A model generated the notes under the pieces. The model made no database searches. It was not told the DNA's origin and saw only the letters and a program-made list of their open reading frames with translations. The translations under genes were made by a program, and so were the position numbers. A stretch of 64,000 bases of DNA from Amylostereum areolatum (taxonomy: Eukaryota > Basidiomycota > Agaricomycetes > Russulales > Stereaceae), in contig SAXG01000061.1 of NCBI GenBank assembly GCA_012932865.1, forward strand, positions 186,001-250,000, written 5' to 3'. Positions 1 through 12,164 of the stretch are shown here, piece after piece (within the stretch, counting starts at the first letter, position 1; every line of letters starts with the position of its first letter).

Positions 1-508
1 AATGATTGGTTTGACGGCAAGCGTTCGGAGCTGCTGAAGAGCAAGGAAGGTCCCTTTGCGGGCGATCATGCAGACTTGAGTCACCGCCCACTTTCTCTGT
101 CGACGCTTTGTCTGTCGACGCTTTGGTTTGCTTCGTCGTGTCTTTGCTCTGCTTGACCGCGTCCGCTCTCTTCTTCCCTCGTCCACCGTCCCCATCCAGC
201 TCCCCCCCTTCACGCGTAGATTCAGCACGCTTGGACTTCTCTTTCCTACGACGTGTCTGATCCTTCGCGAGCTTGATTCCGCTAATCCAATCGCCTTCTC
301 GGATAGCATTGGCGAGGTCTCGGAGTGCGCTCTCCAAAGCGTCGGCCCACGCGGTGGGAGTACCATCCGGCCAAGAAAGGACCTTCTCCTGGGAAAGTGC
401 GCCATCTATGAACCGTCGCAGATGGTCACGGCTCTCGACTGCGAGCTCTTTCTGGGATAAGTTCGGGATTTCGGGAAGCGGCTTGTGTAGGTCGCTGCTG
501 CTAGCCAT
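1..508 (-). CDS. Lys-rich hypothetical protein, 3' end off the window
   Basis: An open frame starts at an ATG on the minus strand (base 508) and stays open to base 2, about 169 codons, with no stop inside the window. The protein begins MASSSDLHKPLPEIPN and has an acidic/aromatic N-terminal part (about residues 1-85) followed by a charged stretch rich in Lys, Arg, Glu and Ser that looks disordered. I recognise no domain. The ATG is the first in its frame after an upstream stop. Being cut by the window edge, its length and C-terminal content are unknown. Moderate confidence that it is a real gene. Confidence 0.5.
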   Translation of the reverse strand, partial: MASSSDLHKPLPEIPNLSQKELAVESRDHLRRFIDGALSQEKVLSWPDGTPTAWADALESALRDLANAIREGDWISGIKLAKDQTRRRKEKSKRAESTREGGELDGDGGRGKKRADAVKQSKDTTKQTKASTDKASTEKVGGDSSLHDRPQRDLPCSSAAPNACRQTNH

Positions 509-2233
509 ATGTCGAGTTCTGTGCACAAAGAATTAGTCCGAAACGCCTTGAGAAAGCAGCAACAAAGGTACCTGGTGAAATCGACGTCAGGACAGCGCTC
601 ATGCCCGGCGGAAATGACACGCAAAAGTGGTGCGCGATAGAGCTCGTGGTGGTGGAGGTCAAACGTCAAGCGGCGGCGGGAACGTGAACCAAATGGAAGC
701 TTGTTCCCACGCCCCGCGTCGTGGAGTCGGACAAAGTCGCTGTCGGTCGCTGTCTTCGTTCCCGACGCTCGTCCCCTCGCCCATATATCTACTGTCCTTC
801 ACGACGCCGACGTTCTGAGCACTTCTCGCCTTAGTCCCAGGAATACATGCCCCATAATTCAAGCCAACGACCGCACGTGGTTGGCCATGTATCAGCTCCG
901 CGTCACAGGACAAGAACTTCTGACCCATCTCGTCCTCTTGTCCTCGAGGCCTACCCTCTGCACTGCCCTGCGCGTTATGAACGGTTCCCTGACCGTTCCC
1001 ACCGATTCATTCGTTTGAATAACCGTGGGCAAATCTACCTTCGTTTCTTCTTCTCCAACTTGAACCGAGATTATGGAACTTCTACGCGCGCCTCCGGACA
1101 CGTAGCCGCAAACCATACACCAACCTGCTCACTCTCATCGCCGGACCTCCGTTGTTGCGTAAAGGTTTCGGATAAGTCCTCGGCGTTTGAGGTGGCCATA
1201 TGACGCTCTATGACACCCGTGGCGAACCCGGTTTGTGGTCAAAGCGTCAGCTGTTTTGGTATGACACACTCCTCAGAGTGAGCGTGGACCTGCTGCTCAT
1301 GTCTTCGGTGTATGGTTGTTCAGGATCACATACCCCGACCGGTCGAAGAGAACCTACAAGCTCTTAGTTCGACGGCCTTGTGAAGTATTTGACATCTCTC
1401 AATTGAAGCGTTATTCGTCTGGTGCGTCCTTCATGCTCTTTTATCGCGTTCAGACCACTCACTTGTGGCTCGTTTAGCCGCAGAGAAATCTTGTGATGTC
1501 GTCTCAGGGTTTCTATCACGCAGAAAAGCCCCCTATCCACGGACCATCCCTTTTGTGCATCAATTTTCACTCGTCACAATACCAGCAAGTACCCCGTCGG
1601 CCGGCGGGCTGGACCTTATTTCCCCACACTACCCCGCATTTTCAGCTCGGCATGTACGATCGGAACTCAAGATGAAACCATCTGACCATAACTTATGGCT
1701 ACGCATGGCGCCCCATGGACGACGTAACCTCAAAAGCAAGAGGCGCGCAGCCCTGGTTGGATGGACGTGGGCGTAAACTTGGCATCCAATCGGTGGTCAT
1801 GCCTGCGAGCCGCGCACCTATGATCTCACGTCGAACAGACTCCCCTTCTATCTCTTCGTCGTCTGCTATTCGCCGACGCGGCCCCTCACGGCATCGAGCG
1901 TGGTTTAACGGCGGCGAAATAGGAAGCTTTCCACCAGTAGCATGGTAAACGCCTCTCCCCGGCGGGTACCCGTAGTATTTCTGGACAATATCATACTGAG
2001 ACAGTCCTTACGCCTCTTACCGTCAAGTGATGATCCTTAAATCACTAGAAGAATAGCCTCTGGCGCGCGAGGAATTCATCTCCAAGGTTAAGGCGGTCAC
2101 GCTCACGGTGGTGGATTCTCCGCTCCTCTCATTCATCCATTCTATCACGAAGGCATGCTCACGCAGGACCCTCTTATCCTCATCACGCGCCCGCTTCTGC
2201 GAGATTGCAAACAGAGATCTCTTGTCTGCGGAC
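509..2233. other. Gene-poor stretch between edge gene and alcohol oxidase
   Basis: Only short open frames on both strands with no recognisable motifs, no consistent splice-joined exons and no obvious repeat. It probably holds the promoter of the edge gene and upstream DNA of the alcohol oxidase gene. No tRNA or other RNA gene was seen. Confidence 0.4.
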
Positions 2234-2241
2234 GCATATAA
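2234..2241 (+). promoter_or_regulatory. TATA box of alcohol oxidase gene
   Basis: CATATAAG lies about 90 bp upstream of the alcohol oxidase ATG, a normal distance for a basidiomycete TATA-driven gene with a short leader. The presence of a clear TATA box fits a strongly regulated gene. Confidence 0.5.
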
Positions 2242-2324
2242 GGGTTCCGCCGCCCACGGTCTCTTTCAGCGACCCCCAGGGTTTCTTCGATACTCTTTCA
2301 CCCCATATCTCTATCAACATAACT

Positions 2325-5300
2325 ATGCATCCCCAGGAGGTCGACATCATCGTTGCTGGGTACGTTTCTTGGTTCATCCCCCAGGCGTCTCGTCTCATTT
2401 CCGTACTACCTTTTATAGCGGTGGTCCGGCCGGTACGCCCGTTTGTCCTCTTACCAGCTCCTTCCGACGAACGCCTTCTCAGGTTGCGTTGTTGCTGGTC
2501 GTCTCGCCTATGCCGACCCTAGCCTCAAAGTCATGCTCATTGAGGGTACGTCGCCACTTTCCCCACGGCGTCTATGTTCTCATGTACATGGAACATAGGC
2601 GGTGCCAACAACAGGGACGACCCGTGGGTCTACCGTCCAGGCATTTACGTCAAGAACATGCAGCGTGACGGGGTGTAAGTTTTTTCGTTGGTGAAGCATG
2701 GATAGTCCTCTGAATTCGGGGGCGTAGTAATGACAAAGCGACGTTTTATACCGACACCATGGCCTCATCGCACATGCGCGGCAGGCAGAGCATTGTACCG
2801 TAAGCCCTTCTTCCCCCCTCTTGCAAACTTGTTGCTGACTTGGTCGACCCAGATGCGCGAATATTCTCGGTGGTGGTAGCAGGTGATTTGATTCCCTGAG
2901 CGTCTGCCGAATGTGTCTGACCTTTTCACTTCAGTATCAACTTTCAGATGTACACGAGGGTGAGTTTTAAAGATAACATGCAGTCACAGCTGTTGTCATG
3001 TATTTTTCAGGCGTCGGCGTCTGATTGGGGTGCGCGTTCTTTTGACGCTCCCTGTGACCGATTCTGACCAGCAGTGTCCTGTAGACGACTTCAAGACCGA
3101 GGGCTGGACTTACAACGGTCAGTCCATCCACGTTACCTTTTGCGCGCGCCGTCTGACACCCCTTTGATCAACAGACCTCTTTCCTCTCATGAAGAGGGTA
3201 TGACATCACCTACCTAGTACCAATCGCGTTCGGCTAATCTGCCTTCACCCAGCTCGAGAACTACCAGAAACCAGCTAACAACGACTCACATGGCTACGAC
3301 GGCCCCATCGCCATCTCCAACGGTGGCACCATATCTCCTCTTGCTCATGACTTCCTCCGTGCTTCGGACACGGTCGGCATTCCCTTCAGCGGTAAGCGCT
3401 CCTTGTTTACTTGTCCTTCTATTTTTCGTGCTTACCATCTTTCGTAGATGATATTCAGGGTATGCTAACCAACGATACACTTTTGTGATTTCGTATTAAC
3501 CGTGTACACAGACTGTAAGACTGCCAATGCCTCTGAGATCTGGGCCAAGTACATCAATCGTCACACTGGGCGCCGCAGCGACGCAGCCACTGGTTCGTGA
3601 TCTTGTTATGCTGCTCGTTGAATACCTCGCTCAATATACCCTTACAGCTTACGTGCACAGCGTCATGGACGTTCAACACAACCTCTTCTTGCGCACCAAC
3701 GCCCGCGTCTCTCGTGTCATCTTCGAGGGCAACAAGGCTGTCGGTGTTGCATATGTGCCCACCCGCAACCGTGCCAACGGCGCCGCTATCTTGGAGACTG
3801 TCGTACGCCTTCTTTCTTTTGCCGGACGCATTTTAGTCATTGAGTATGATGATTTAGGTCATGGCCAAGCGCTACGTCGTGCTCAGTAGCGGTACCCTCG
3901 GCACACCCCAAATCCTCGAACGTTCGGGTGTTGGCAATGCCGATTTGCTCAAGAAGCTCGACATCAAGTGTGTCAGCGACTTGCCTGGTGTTGGGTACGT
4001 TGTTCTTTACCTGCGCAAGGCGGGTGCTGATTTATGACGGATGCATAAAGCGAGCAATATCAAGATCACTACACAACTTTGTCGAGTAAGCATATTATCC
4101 CTAGCCTCCCTCGAGAAGTTAGTCTAATATTGGGTGTTTGCAGTCTACCGCGTCAATGAGGAGAGCTTCACCCTTGACGACTTTTTGCGTGGTGACCCTG
4201 AGGCTCGTCGTGAGCTTTTCACCGAGTGGGAGGTCAGCCCCGAGAAGGCCCGCCTGTCCTCCAATGCGATCGACGCTGGCTTCAAGGTCGGTTCCTCCCT
4301 TACGACTACTACCGTGGCGATGATACTGACGGATGTCTAGATTCGTCCGTCCGAGGACGAACTCAAGGAGATGGGTCCGGAGTTCAACGCGCTTTGGGAC
4401 ACATATTTCAAGGACAAGCCCGACAAGCCCGTCATGTAATACCTTCCTCATACTCGACGAGTCTGTTTTTCAGCGCTCATAGTTACATCGCAGGTTCGGT
4501 TCTATTGTCTCCGGCGCGTACGCCGACCATGCTCTACTCCCTCCTGGCAAGTATATCACGATGTTCCAGTACTTGGTATGTTCCTCCCCAGACCAGCTGA
4601 TAAAATATGTAGCTGATGCCACCGCCAGGAATACCCGGCTAGCCGTGGCAATATCCATATCTCCTCTCCGAGCCCCTACGTCGAGCCTTACTTTGATAGT
4701 GGCTTCATGAACAACAAGGCCGACTTTGCGCCCATCCGCTGGAGCTATAAGAAGACGCGCGAGATTGCTCGTCGCATGGATTGTACGCTCCCGCCTCCTC
4801 TCTTTCCCCTTTCTCCGTTCTGACCGACACTTCAACAGCTTTCCGTGGCGAGCTCACTTCCCATCACCCGCACTTCCATCCCGCCTCACCTGCGGCGTGC
4901 CGGGACATCGACATCCAGACCGCGAAGAAGATCCTCCCCAATGGCTTCACTGTTGGCATCCACATGGGCACCTGGCACCGCCCTGGCGAGCCATTCGACG
5001 CGTCCAAGGTGCACGCTGACATCCAGTATACACCCGAGGACGACCAGGCGATCGACGACTGGATCGCGGACCATGTTGAAACTACCTGGCACAGTCTCGG
5101 TACCTGCGGTGAGTGGTGGGGCTCCCTCGCTCAAATAGGTCGAGAAGTCTGACGTCGGTGGGATTTGTAGCGATGAAGCCTCGTGAGGAAGGTGGAGTCC
5201 TCGACCCGCGCTTGAACGTCTACGGCACTCAGAACCTGAAGGGTGTGTTGTTGTATGCTTCGTTAATACGACATATACTAACAAGCAATTCATTAACCAG

Positions 5301-5600
5301 TCGCCGACTTGTCCATCTGCCCCGTGCGTTTTTCCACGTCTTTTTACGTTTATGTTTCCTTACGGGTTTGCCTCAGGACAACCTCGGCACGAACACCTAC
5401 TCGTCCGCGTTACTCGTCGGCGAGAAGGCCGCTTCGATCCTGTGCGAGGAGCTCGGTAAGCCCTTTCATCTTATTCGCATCGTCATCCAGATTCCTCAAC
5501 AGGATTCTCTGTTGCAGGTCTTAAGATCAAGACGCCCCACGCGCCGGTTCCACACGCGCCCCCGCCGTCCGGTGTCCCTGCCACCCAGCAGTTCCGCTGA
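2325..5600 (+). CDS. Alcohol (methanol) oxidase, GMC oxidoreductase family
   Basis: Hand-joined from 25 exons (2325-2359, 2419-2432, 2483-2545, 2599-2674, 2728-2799, 2853-2882, 2935-2959, 3011-3029, 3085-3117, 3175-3197, 3253-3391, 3448-3459, 3512-3592, 3648-3802, 3858-3994, 4051-4085, 4144-4286, 4341-4435, 4494-4575, 4629-4782, 4839-5108, 5171-5242, 5301-5323, 5377-5455, 5518-5600), giving exactly 650 codons (649 aa), the usual length for alcohol oxidases. All joins are GT-AG and in frame. The N-terminal FAD-binding motif VAGGGPAG appears only after splicing exons 1-3. Other family signatures: ILGGGSSINFQMYTRAS, SSGTLGTPQILERSG, and the C-terminal catalytic pair, His in TTWHSLGTCAMKP and Asn in DNLGTNTYSSALL. 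It oxidises short primary alcohols such as methanol to the aldehyde with release of H2O2. The protein has no signal peptide and ends QQFR, not a peroxisomal SKL-type tripeptide. In brown-rot fungi related enzymes are proposed as peroxide sources outside the cell; that role here is inference. Confidence 0.95.
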
Positions 5601-6550
5601 AGTATCGTGCCGTTCCCTGAGGTTCTCTCTGTCGTCACGAGTCGTTGCTGCCGTGGGTGCGTTTGTTGTATGATTATCCGCTGTACGATTCGTTGGTTCC
5701 GTTGGTTGTGGTCGTAATCCGTGCGAGACATTTTGTATGAATAGCTTCCAATAACATGTTGTACCATGCGTTCGAGCTATATGGCCATACTAAGTCTCTT
5801 AAAGATGATGGTACTTACTGTACAGTTACTACAGTACTCACTGGTGCCATCATGGTGGTCGTAAGTAAAAGCCTCGAATGACCAAGTATTATGTAAGTAC
5901 TGCTGCAACTGAAAGTACGGCCTGCAGCCTTTTCCACGTTTCTCTTCACTCTGTGCCACTCACTGCGCGACCACAGATAACCAGAGCCTTTCCATTTCTC
6001 TTCATGAGACTGTACTGCATGTACGTATCATGTTCACGTTATGACGCTAACTTCTACTCTCTGTGTCGGTGGCACTCAGACTTTCAGTGTTGAACTTGGT
6101 CACGCTGGCACGGCGCCGCACGGGACGACGGCCATCGACATGATTGATTGAACAACCTGCTTTTCATATCGCTGGCGGTGGCACTTTCATGTATGGAACG
6201 CTGGAATCAGAGGTTGCATGGTACAACTGGACGGTTGAAGAGGTGCAGCCGCACGATCCAGCTGTAGGTCGATGGCACGTCCATACGACTCGGTCCAAAG
6301 GTCGTTCCCGAATCCCCATGTCATCTTCAGTCCATATACAAGAATGATCACTGCTTTTGATTGTAGGACTGGAGGGTTCTGTTGCCTCATGTTTTCACGC
6401 GAGGTGTCACTGACCATCACGCTCATGCTATATTTTCTCTATACCAGGCCACGATGTGTTCCACAGCTGTGCAAGGGTATCCTTGAAAAGCTGACATGTC
6501 CCCATCCATCATCTACCGCCCGCCTACTCTCCTTTCACGAACGCGATATC
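5601..6550. other. Intergenic, no gene seen
   Basis: AT-richer than its flanks, with only short overlapping frames. It holds the 3' end of the oxidase transcript and upstream DNA of the next small gene. No RNA gene or repeat was recognised. Confidence 0.35.
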
Positions 6551-7168
6551 ATGGGTCTCCTTCGTCGCCTAAAAAAATCGATGAAACCCCTGGCTACACG
6601 AAGTCACTCACTCTCGGAAGATCGCACGCCATCCCGTAGTTCAACGCCTGAAGCTCATCCCAAGCCGAGGGCATCTTCGTGGCCGCCAGCTACAGGGTCG
6701 CGCAATATGTATACAACCGATCCTGTACGGTTTATCTTTCTCGATATCAACGGTCATAGTTTATAATTTTACCCCAGTATGATATGGGCAACTGGAGACA
6801 AGACCATGATGAGCCTGGAACGAGCAATCAACTTGAAGCTGACGAGCAACGACTCTTTGACACGCCGTCGTCAAGTCGTGCTACGCTCGGGTCCCTCACG
6901 TCCGCCGAATGGTGCAACGAACCGGCTGTCATCGACTTACTCAAGAGTGTGCTGCATGAAATATCTTCTGCATGCCACAACGTCGCTTCCATCGTTTCGC
7001 ACTTCAGCCACTTCGTCTCGGAAGGACAAGACGCAAAGAGTATCTACGTCAACAAACATACTGCAGAACACGACAGCGTCTCCTGCTATATCGTGACCTA
7101 TACTCGCGTAAGCGACTTCTCTTCCAGTCTATGTGCTGTAGTCTGACACCACGACTTAGCTGGAATGA
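6551..7168 (+). CDS. Small hypothetical protein, three exons
   Basis: Exons 6551-6724, 6778-7107 and 7160-7168 join with canonical GT-AG introns of 53 and 52 bp in phase 0, giving about 170 aa (MGLLRRLKKSMKP... ending YTRLE). The N-terminal half is basic and Ser/Pro-rich; the second half (about residues 95-165) reads as a compact folded region with WCNEPAVIDLLKSVLHEI. No signal peptide, membrane segment or known domain was recognised. The last exon codes only two residues and the stop, so the 3' end is less certain. The intron pattern fits a real gene, but the family is unknown to me. Confidence 0.5.
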
Positions 7169-7516
7169 ACTTGCTGAACAAGTCATTCCTGAATCCTAAG
7201 AGTGTTCGTGGCGCGCCAAATAGGCCAGATGTCTTAAAATAATTGTTATCATTCTTTCGTCGTAAGAAAATTTGGGATATCGATGAACTGGACGTGCCAC
7301 CCTGACAATGAGCTTGGGCCTGAAGCTTGAAGTTTGAGTTTGAGTACTGAATAGTCTTGCCGTTTACGATCACACCGACATTAGTGAGCCCGAACCACCA
7401 CATTCATTCCAAGCAAGTCTAATCGTAACAAACCTCCACCAAACACACGAAGCCGATAGCACCTCCAAATCGTGAAAGAATCAAAACAAAAGTCATCGTA
7501 AGAAATCATCCACCCT

Positions 7517-8639
7517 TTACTCAAGGTCGTTGATCGCGCGCGCGAGAAGGGCGACGAGCATCTCCCGCTTCGTCGCAGCGGTGTCGGCGTCGCCGTAGAC
7601 ACTGCGAACACACCAGTCGAATCAGTCTTACCATAGGTGGGGGAAAGCGGTGAGGAAGGAACATACGTGGGCGCAGTGAAATCAGTGCCGGGAACGATGC
7701 GGACCAAGCGAGGGTCGCTGTTACCAGGACGAGCAACGGGCGTAGCCTGGCGTTTGCTCTCCGCCGCAACGGCCGGTCCAGGACGAGCGACGGGGCCAAC
7801 ATACGTGATCGGAGTGAACGGACGGTTGACTACTTGGCGCTCAGCAATGGAGCCGGCGGGTCCAAGTCCAAAGAACAGAGGAGAGTCCGCCGGGATACTG
7901 TCAATCTGAAGCTGCCTCTTCTGCGACTGGCTCTGCGACGGTACGACGGGGCCGGGACCAAGGTAACGAACAGGAGAGTTGGCGGCTTGGTTGGACACCC
8001 TGAGGGGCTCACGCCTAGAAGGGGGGACTGGGACCGTAGAGCCGGCCTGGGGCAGGTTGTATAGGTCGAAGCTGGCTGGTTGGCGACGCTGTGGGAGTAC
8101 AACGGGACCGGGGCCGAGATGACGGAGGGGGGAGTCCGCGGGAAGATCGCTCGTGTTGATGTTGGGAAGCTCGCGCGCCTGAGGAGTGATAGTGGTCGCT
8201 GGTGCGCCGTTGACGGACTGACGGCTGAGCAGACACAGTCAGTGAAAAAGTCACCTCGGACTATGTGCGAGAACATACCATTGTAAGCTTCCGTTCACGT
8301 AGACACACGCGCGGAGAGTGCCCTCGAATTCGCGAGATTCGAGACAATCGGGAGTGATCAAGGCAGCCGATGAGGTGCTGTCGATCTGACGGCCGAGCAG
8401 GGAGCTCTCGGATTCACGCGAGATTACGTCCGTGAAGTCATCCGTGAGCTCGCCGATGTTGTACCTGTAACACGATAACTGTCAATGTAGTACAAGCCGG
8501 GTGAGAGCAATGAAACGCACGCCGGAAGGGCAGTGACAGACTGCACAGGTCCGACGTTCCTGTCAACATTCCGAAGCGGCGCCGCCACGACCGCAGCGGC
8601 AGCAGAGAGAGCGAAAAGGGTGGCAGAAGTAGCGTGCAT
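7517..8639 (-). CDS. Secreted Kex2-site repeat protein (candidate peptide precursor)
   Basis: Exons 8639-8521, 8464-8279, 8224-7667 and 7601-7517 join in frame to 315 aa. Residues 1-20 (MHATSATLFALSAAAAVVAA) form a clear secretion signal. An acidic region with two Cys follows, then an imperfect repeat region: SPLRHLGPGPVVLPQRR, SPVRYLGPGPVV...SQKR, SPLFFGLGPAGSIAER and TPITYVGPVARPG...AAESKR. Each unit ends in a basic or dibasic site (RR, KR, ER, KR) followed by Gln. Repeated short units bounded by KR/RR in a secreted protein are the known layout of fungal Kex2-processed precursors, including mating-pheromone-like and cyclic-peptide precursors. No neighbouring gene looks like a peptide-modifying enzyme, so the final product is unknown. 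It could instead be an uncleaved cell-wall or surface protein. Gene structure is well supported; the processing role is inference. Confidence 0.75.
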
Positions 8640-8837
8640 GGTGATGATGTTGTTGTTGAAAATGTGAGCAGTGAGCGTGTTGTGTTCGTAAGAGTGGAGA
8701 GTGCCGACCAGCGACGAGACGTGGGTGTCGTAAAGAAATGTAGAAGGGGGAGGAAAGAAGAAAAGACTATAGGCAACCAGTACCTGAAGAATGAAGAATG
8801 AGCAGGGGCTGGGGAAAAGAGGGCGAGCATGGCCTGG

Positions 8838-8848
8838 TTTATATATGG
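8838..8848 (-). promoter_or_regulatory. TATA box of the secreted repeat protein gene
   Basis: On the minus strand this reads CCATATATAAA, about 200 bp upstream of the ATG. This implies a leader of roughly 160 bp. Confidence 0.4.
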
Positions 8849-9792
8849 CCTCTAGGGTCGAGGCTGAGGCGGTACAGTGATGATCGGCAAGTCGTAGTCG
8901 TGGTGCTGATACATGTGGTGCCGTGCACGCAGCAGTTTTGAGATGGTGACACGATGATGCTGATCGGCGGTGGAGGAAGGGTCAGACATTTGCAATTTGG
9001 TTGTGGGGTGCATATAAGCTATTTTTAAGACTTTGGCATCTGTCGATGGCGAGGAGTGTTCATGAATGTAAGTCAGCTGAATGAGAATGTATGAGGACGT
9101 AGAGCCGTGTATCTTACATAACGAAGAGATACCTGCATCTGCATACTCAAAGATTCATCGTGGTGTACTTCCGGGGATATGAACACCGTCTCTACACTTG
9201 TCTCCAGATGACAAAGGATGTAGTTTTCCAAACAATGTCATTGTATCGCCGCACATTACAGCCAAGCAGCCTGGTAGCAACAACTGTGTTCTTCAAATTT
9301 CAGAGCACAACACGAAGCGTGACGTAATAAACAAACAAGCTGACCGTCCTCCAGGTACTAAGAACCTCCTCCGAGTCTGCCAACGGGCCGGCTGCGTCGA
9401 CGATAGGCTAGGCGCATTTTGTCTCGAGCTCGGCGCGCGACCACATCATCATCTAGCATCCTCATCATCTGGGTACCATCAAATCAACTCCACCGTCGCC
9501 ACTATACTATGCAACCCAAGCGGGTGAGTAAATCCTCCGGCGCGAACCTGGCCTTCTGAACCTGTTGGTGAGTACTGAGAGCTGTACACCAGGTTCGGGG
9601 GCTCTAGGTCTTCGGCCTTACCCACGGTTTGCCGTTGTCTGGATGGAGCCCTATCCAACCTGAACTTGATCCAAGAAGTGCGATATGTAAACGCATTCAG
9701 CCAAAACATAGTCAGTGCGAGGGTAATGCCAACGTCTCCGCTGCAGAAAAGGTCAGGACAGATCCACAACTGGAGCGATCATATCAACATAC
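8849..9792. other. Intergenic, upstream of the secreted repeat gene
   Basis: Short frames only. The part next to the TATA box is probably promoter. The left end also holds the 3' end of the F-box transcript, which comes from the other side. Nothing else was recognised. Confidence 0.35.
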
Positions 9793-11652
9793 TCAGAAAC
9801 TGTATACGTCGATGACATCAAGATCCTCATAATCGACATCCGGATTTGCCTGAAGACAAACGATAGCAATATGAGCAACAGCGACCAGCATGACCCGAAG
9901 AACAAAGACACACTTTCAGACCCAACAACCTCTCCTGGTCGACCATGTATCCAATATAATTCGTTTCGGACTTGAATTCCACCGAGCGAAACGGAAGATT
10001 CGACTCAATATCATACTGATATACTTCGGTGAGGTCCACCGTCGTAGGCGCGGTGATCAGGCGTACGAGGCCTCCGTCCTCGGACGAAGCAGGGGGTTGC
10101 TCCAAGGCATGCTTGGGGTGGACGTTGAAATCGAGGACGTGGACGTGAGGCTGATTCTCATCATCCAAAAGCGTGCACACCATCCGCTGTCCATGCACAT
10201 ACCTGCCAAACAAACGACCCATCAACATGAGAAAAAACAGAGAGCACGACGGCAGAGCCAACCCACCTCAGCCACTCGTAATCCGTCCCAAGCTCAAAGA
10301 CCCGCGTGAATATCGGCCCCCATTCCCTCCAATCCACCCTCAACGACCCCGACCTTCCAACAACGTCGATATACGTCAGAAACGTGCGGTTGTGCATCAC
10401 CAGACATAAAGGCTTCACAGTGAGGCGCGGCGAGCCGATGTTCAGGGTGAAGACGTGGATGCGCGAGTCGGGCGCGGTGGTGAACGTCACGTTCGTGGGG
10501 GATCCCGCCATCCAAGGGCCCGTAGCAGACCACATGTCCTCCAATTCCATGTCCTGGTAGGCCAGCGGCGGAAGCGTGAGCATCGCGACGAGCTTGCCCT
10601 TCCTTTTTCGCTCGTGCCGCGTGAAAGGGTCGCCGAATGTGTACAGGTAGATCGCGCCCCCGCCTTCGAGCACCGTGAGCAGATACGCTCGCGGAGAGAC
10701 GAAAGAGAACCCCCGCGCGTCATCGGGGAGGTCGGCAGGATGCAGGTGCTGGAACGTATCGGCGTAAGGAACAGGTTCTGCGACCAAGAAGCACAGTCGT
10801 CGAAGGACAAACTCACCACCAACTGATCCCCTGTCCTCCAGTTCCAGATGTCCAATGACTGCTGGGTCTCGTACCCGAATAGCGCGATCGCATCGTACGC
10901 GATATCGATCATGCACCTCAACACCGCCGACTCGACAAAAAATGTGAGCAGCGGTACCGCCGCGCGAGGATGGGCGGTGCGATCGGGTGCGGCGAGCGAC
11001 CGCAGATGGATACCTCCGATGCCCTCTGAATCGTTCGCCATCCCATTGTCGAACATCTCCAGAAATGCGACGAGATCTTGGGTGGGATCCATCGCAAAGT
11101 CCTTGATAGGGAAGCCCATATCAGGGATGTTGAGACGACGGCCCTCAGCTTGCGTGCTCGACGGCAGCCACAGGGCCGAGAAACGTCGGTTTCCTAGACC
11201 GTTGTCCGCCTCTGGACCAGCGACCTTGCCGAACACTCCGCCGACGAACTCGTAGGCGTGGCAATTCCCCGGGATCGAGACGCATTGGTATGACTGGGAC
11301 TTGAGACGGCGCCAACCGGATTGCTGGGTGCGAAGACGATCGAGACGATCGGCGGAGGTCAACTGGTTTGAGGAGCTGACGTCCATCATGCCGTTGAGCG
11401 CGAGTTCGATCTTGTACTGGAGCGCGGTGCTGTTGGAAACGAGAGCGTGAAGCTCTTTGCATGTCTGACCGATCGGTTAAGCCACCGTTATCCTTGCCAC
11501 ACAGCCATGTTACTCACCTCGGAGCACGCCAAGAGGCTTTCCCAGTCAAGACAGACCAGGATATCGGACAGGAGCTCGATGGGAAGTGTGAGGATCGACC
11601 TAGAGTACATCTTTCCGTCTGCTCCCGACGCCGCGTGAGCACTGGCCCCCAT
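9793..11652 (-). CDS. F-box domain protein
   Basis: Exons 11652-11518, 11464-10817, 10748-10267, 10202-9914 and 9849-9793 join in frame to 536 aa, with four introns of 53-68 bp. Residues about 19-55 are an F-box (ILTLPIELLSDILVCLDWES followed by LLACSETCKEL), the segment that binds Skp1 in SCF ubiquitin ligases. The rest has short beta-strand-like stretches (DLVAFLEM, IALFGYETQQSLDIWNW, AIYLYTFGD), typical of the large basidiomycete F-box families whose C-terminal part recognises the substrate. An earlier in-frame ATG at 11715 would add 21 residues; I chose 11652 because the F-box then starts at a usual distance. The join 10817/10748 restores the frame exactly and I consider it secure. Confidence 0.85.
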
Positions 11653-12164
11653 GTCGCAGGGAAGATGATCGCGCGTTGCGGCCACTTGGGCGAGCAACGA
11701 AAGGTTCGGACGCATTTTGTGGTGGTGTTGGGCGGAAAGCAAGCGAAATGTTCCGCCGCCTCGCAGGGAGGAGTTATACCGGGGTAGAAACAATAATGAG
11801 GTCAAGTGGGGAGGGACATGATGGTCGGATGGTGGTGGGAAACAAAAAACGCGGAGACGAAGTTGCACCTCGAATGGCGTACGAACCGCCGTTTCCGACA
11901 CGGCCAGCCAAAGGCTTACTCATAACGTTTCAACAATTAACTTTCAAAGTTTAAGGCATTCGCCGTGCCGCATGTACACGCCAGCAGAATCCATACAATC
12001 GTATATTCCGTTCCGTTCCATGACGCCGTCTCTCTACAAAGGTATCGAAACACGGTCGTAACATCCACATATCCCAAAACAATACACATCCATAACAAGT
12101 CGGCAATGGTTACTCGTTAGTATAATTTTCGACACCGCGATTGAAGTCAAGATCTAAGAGACGA

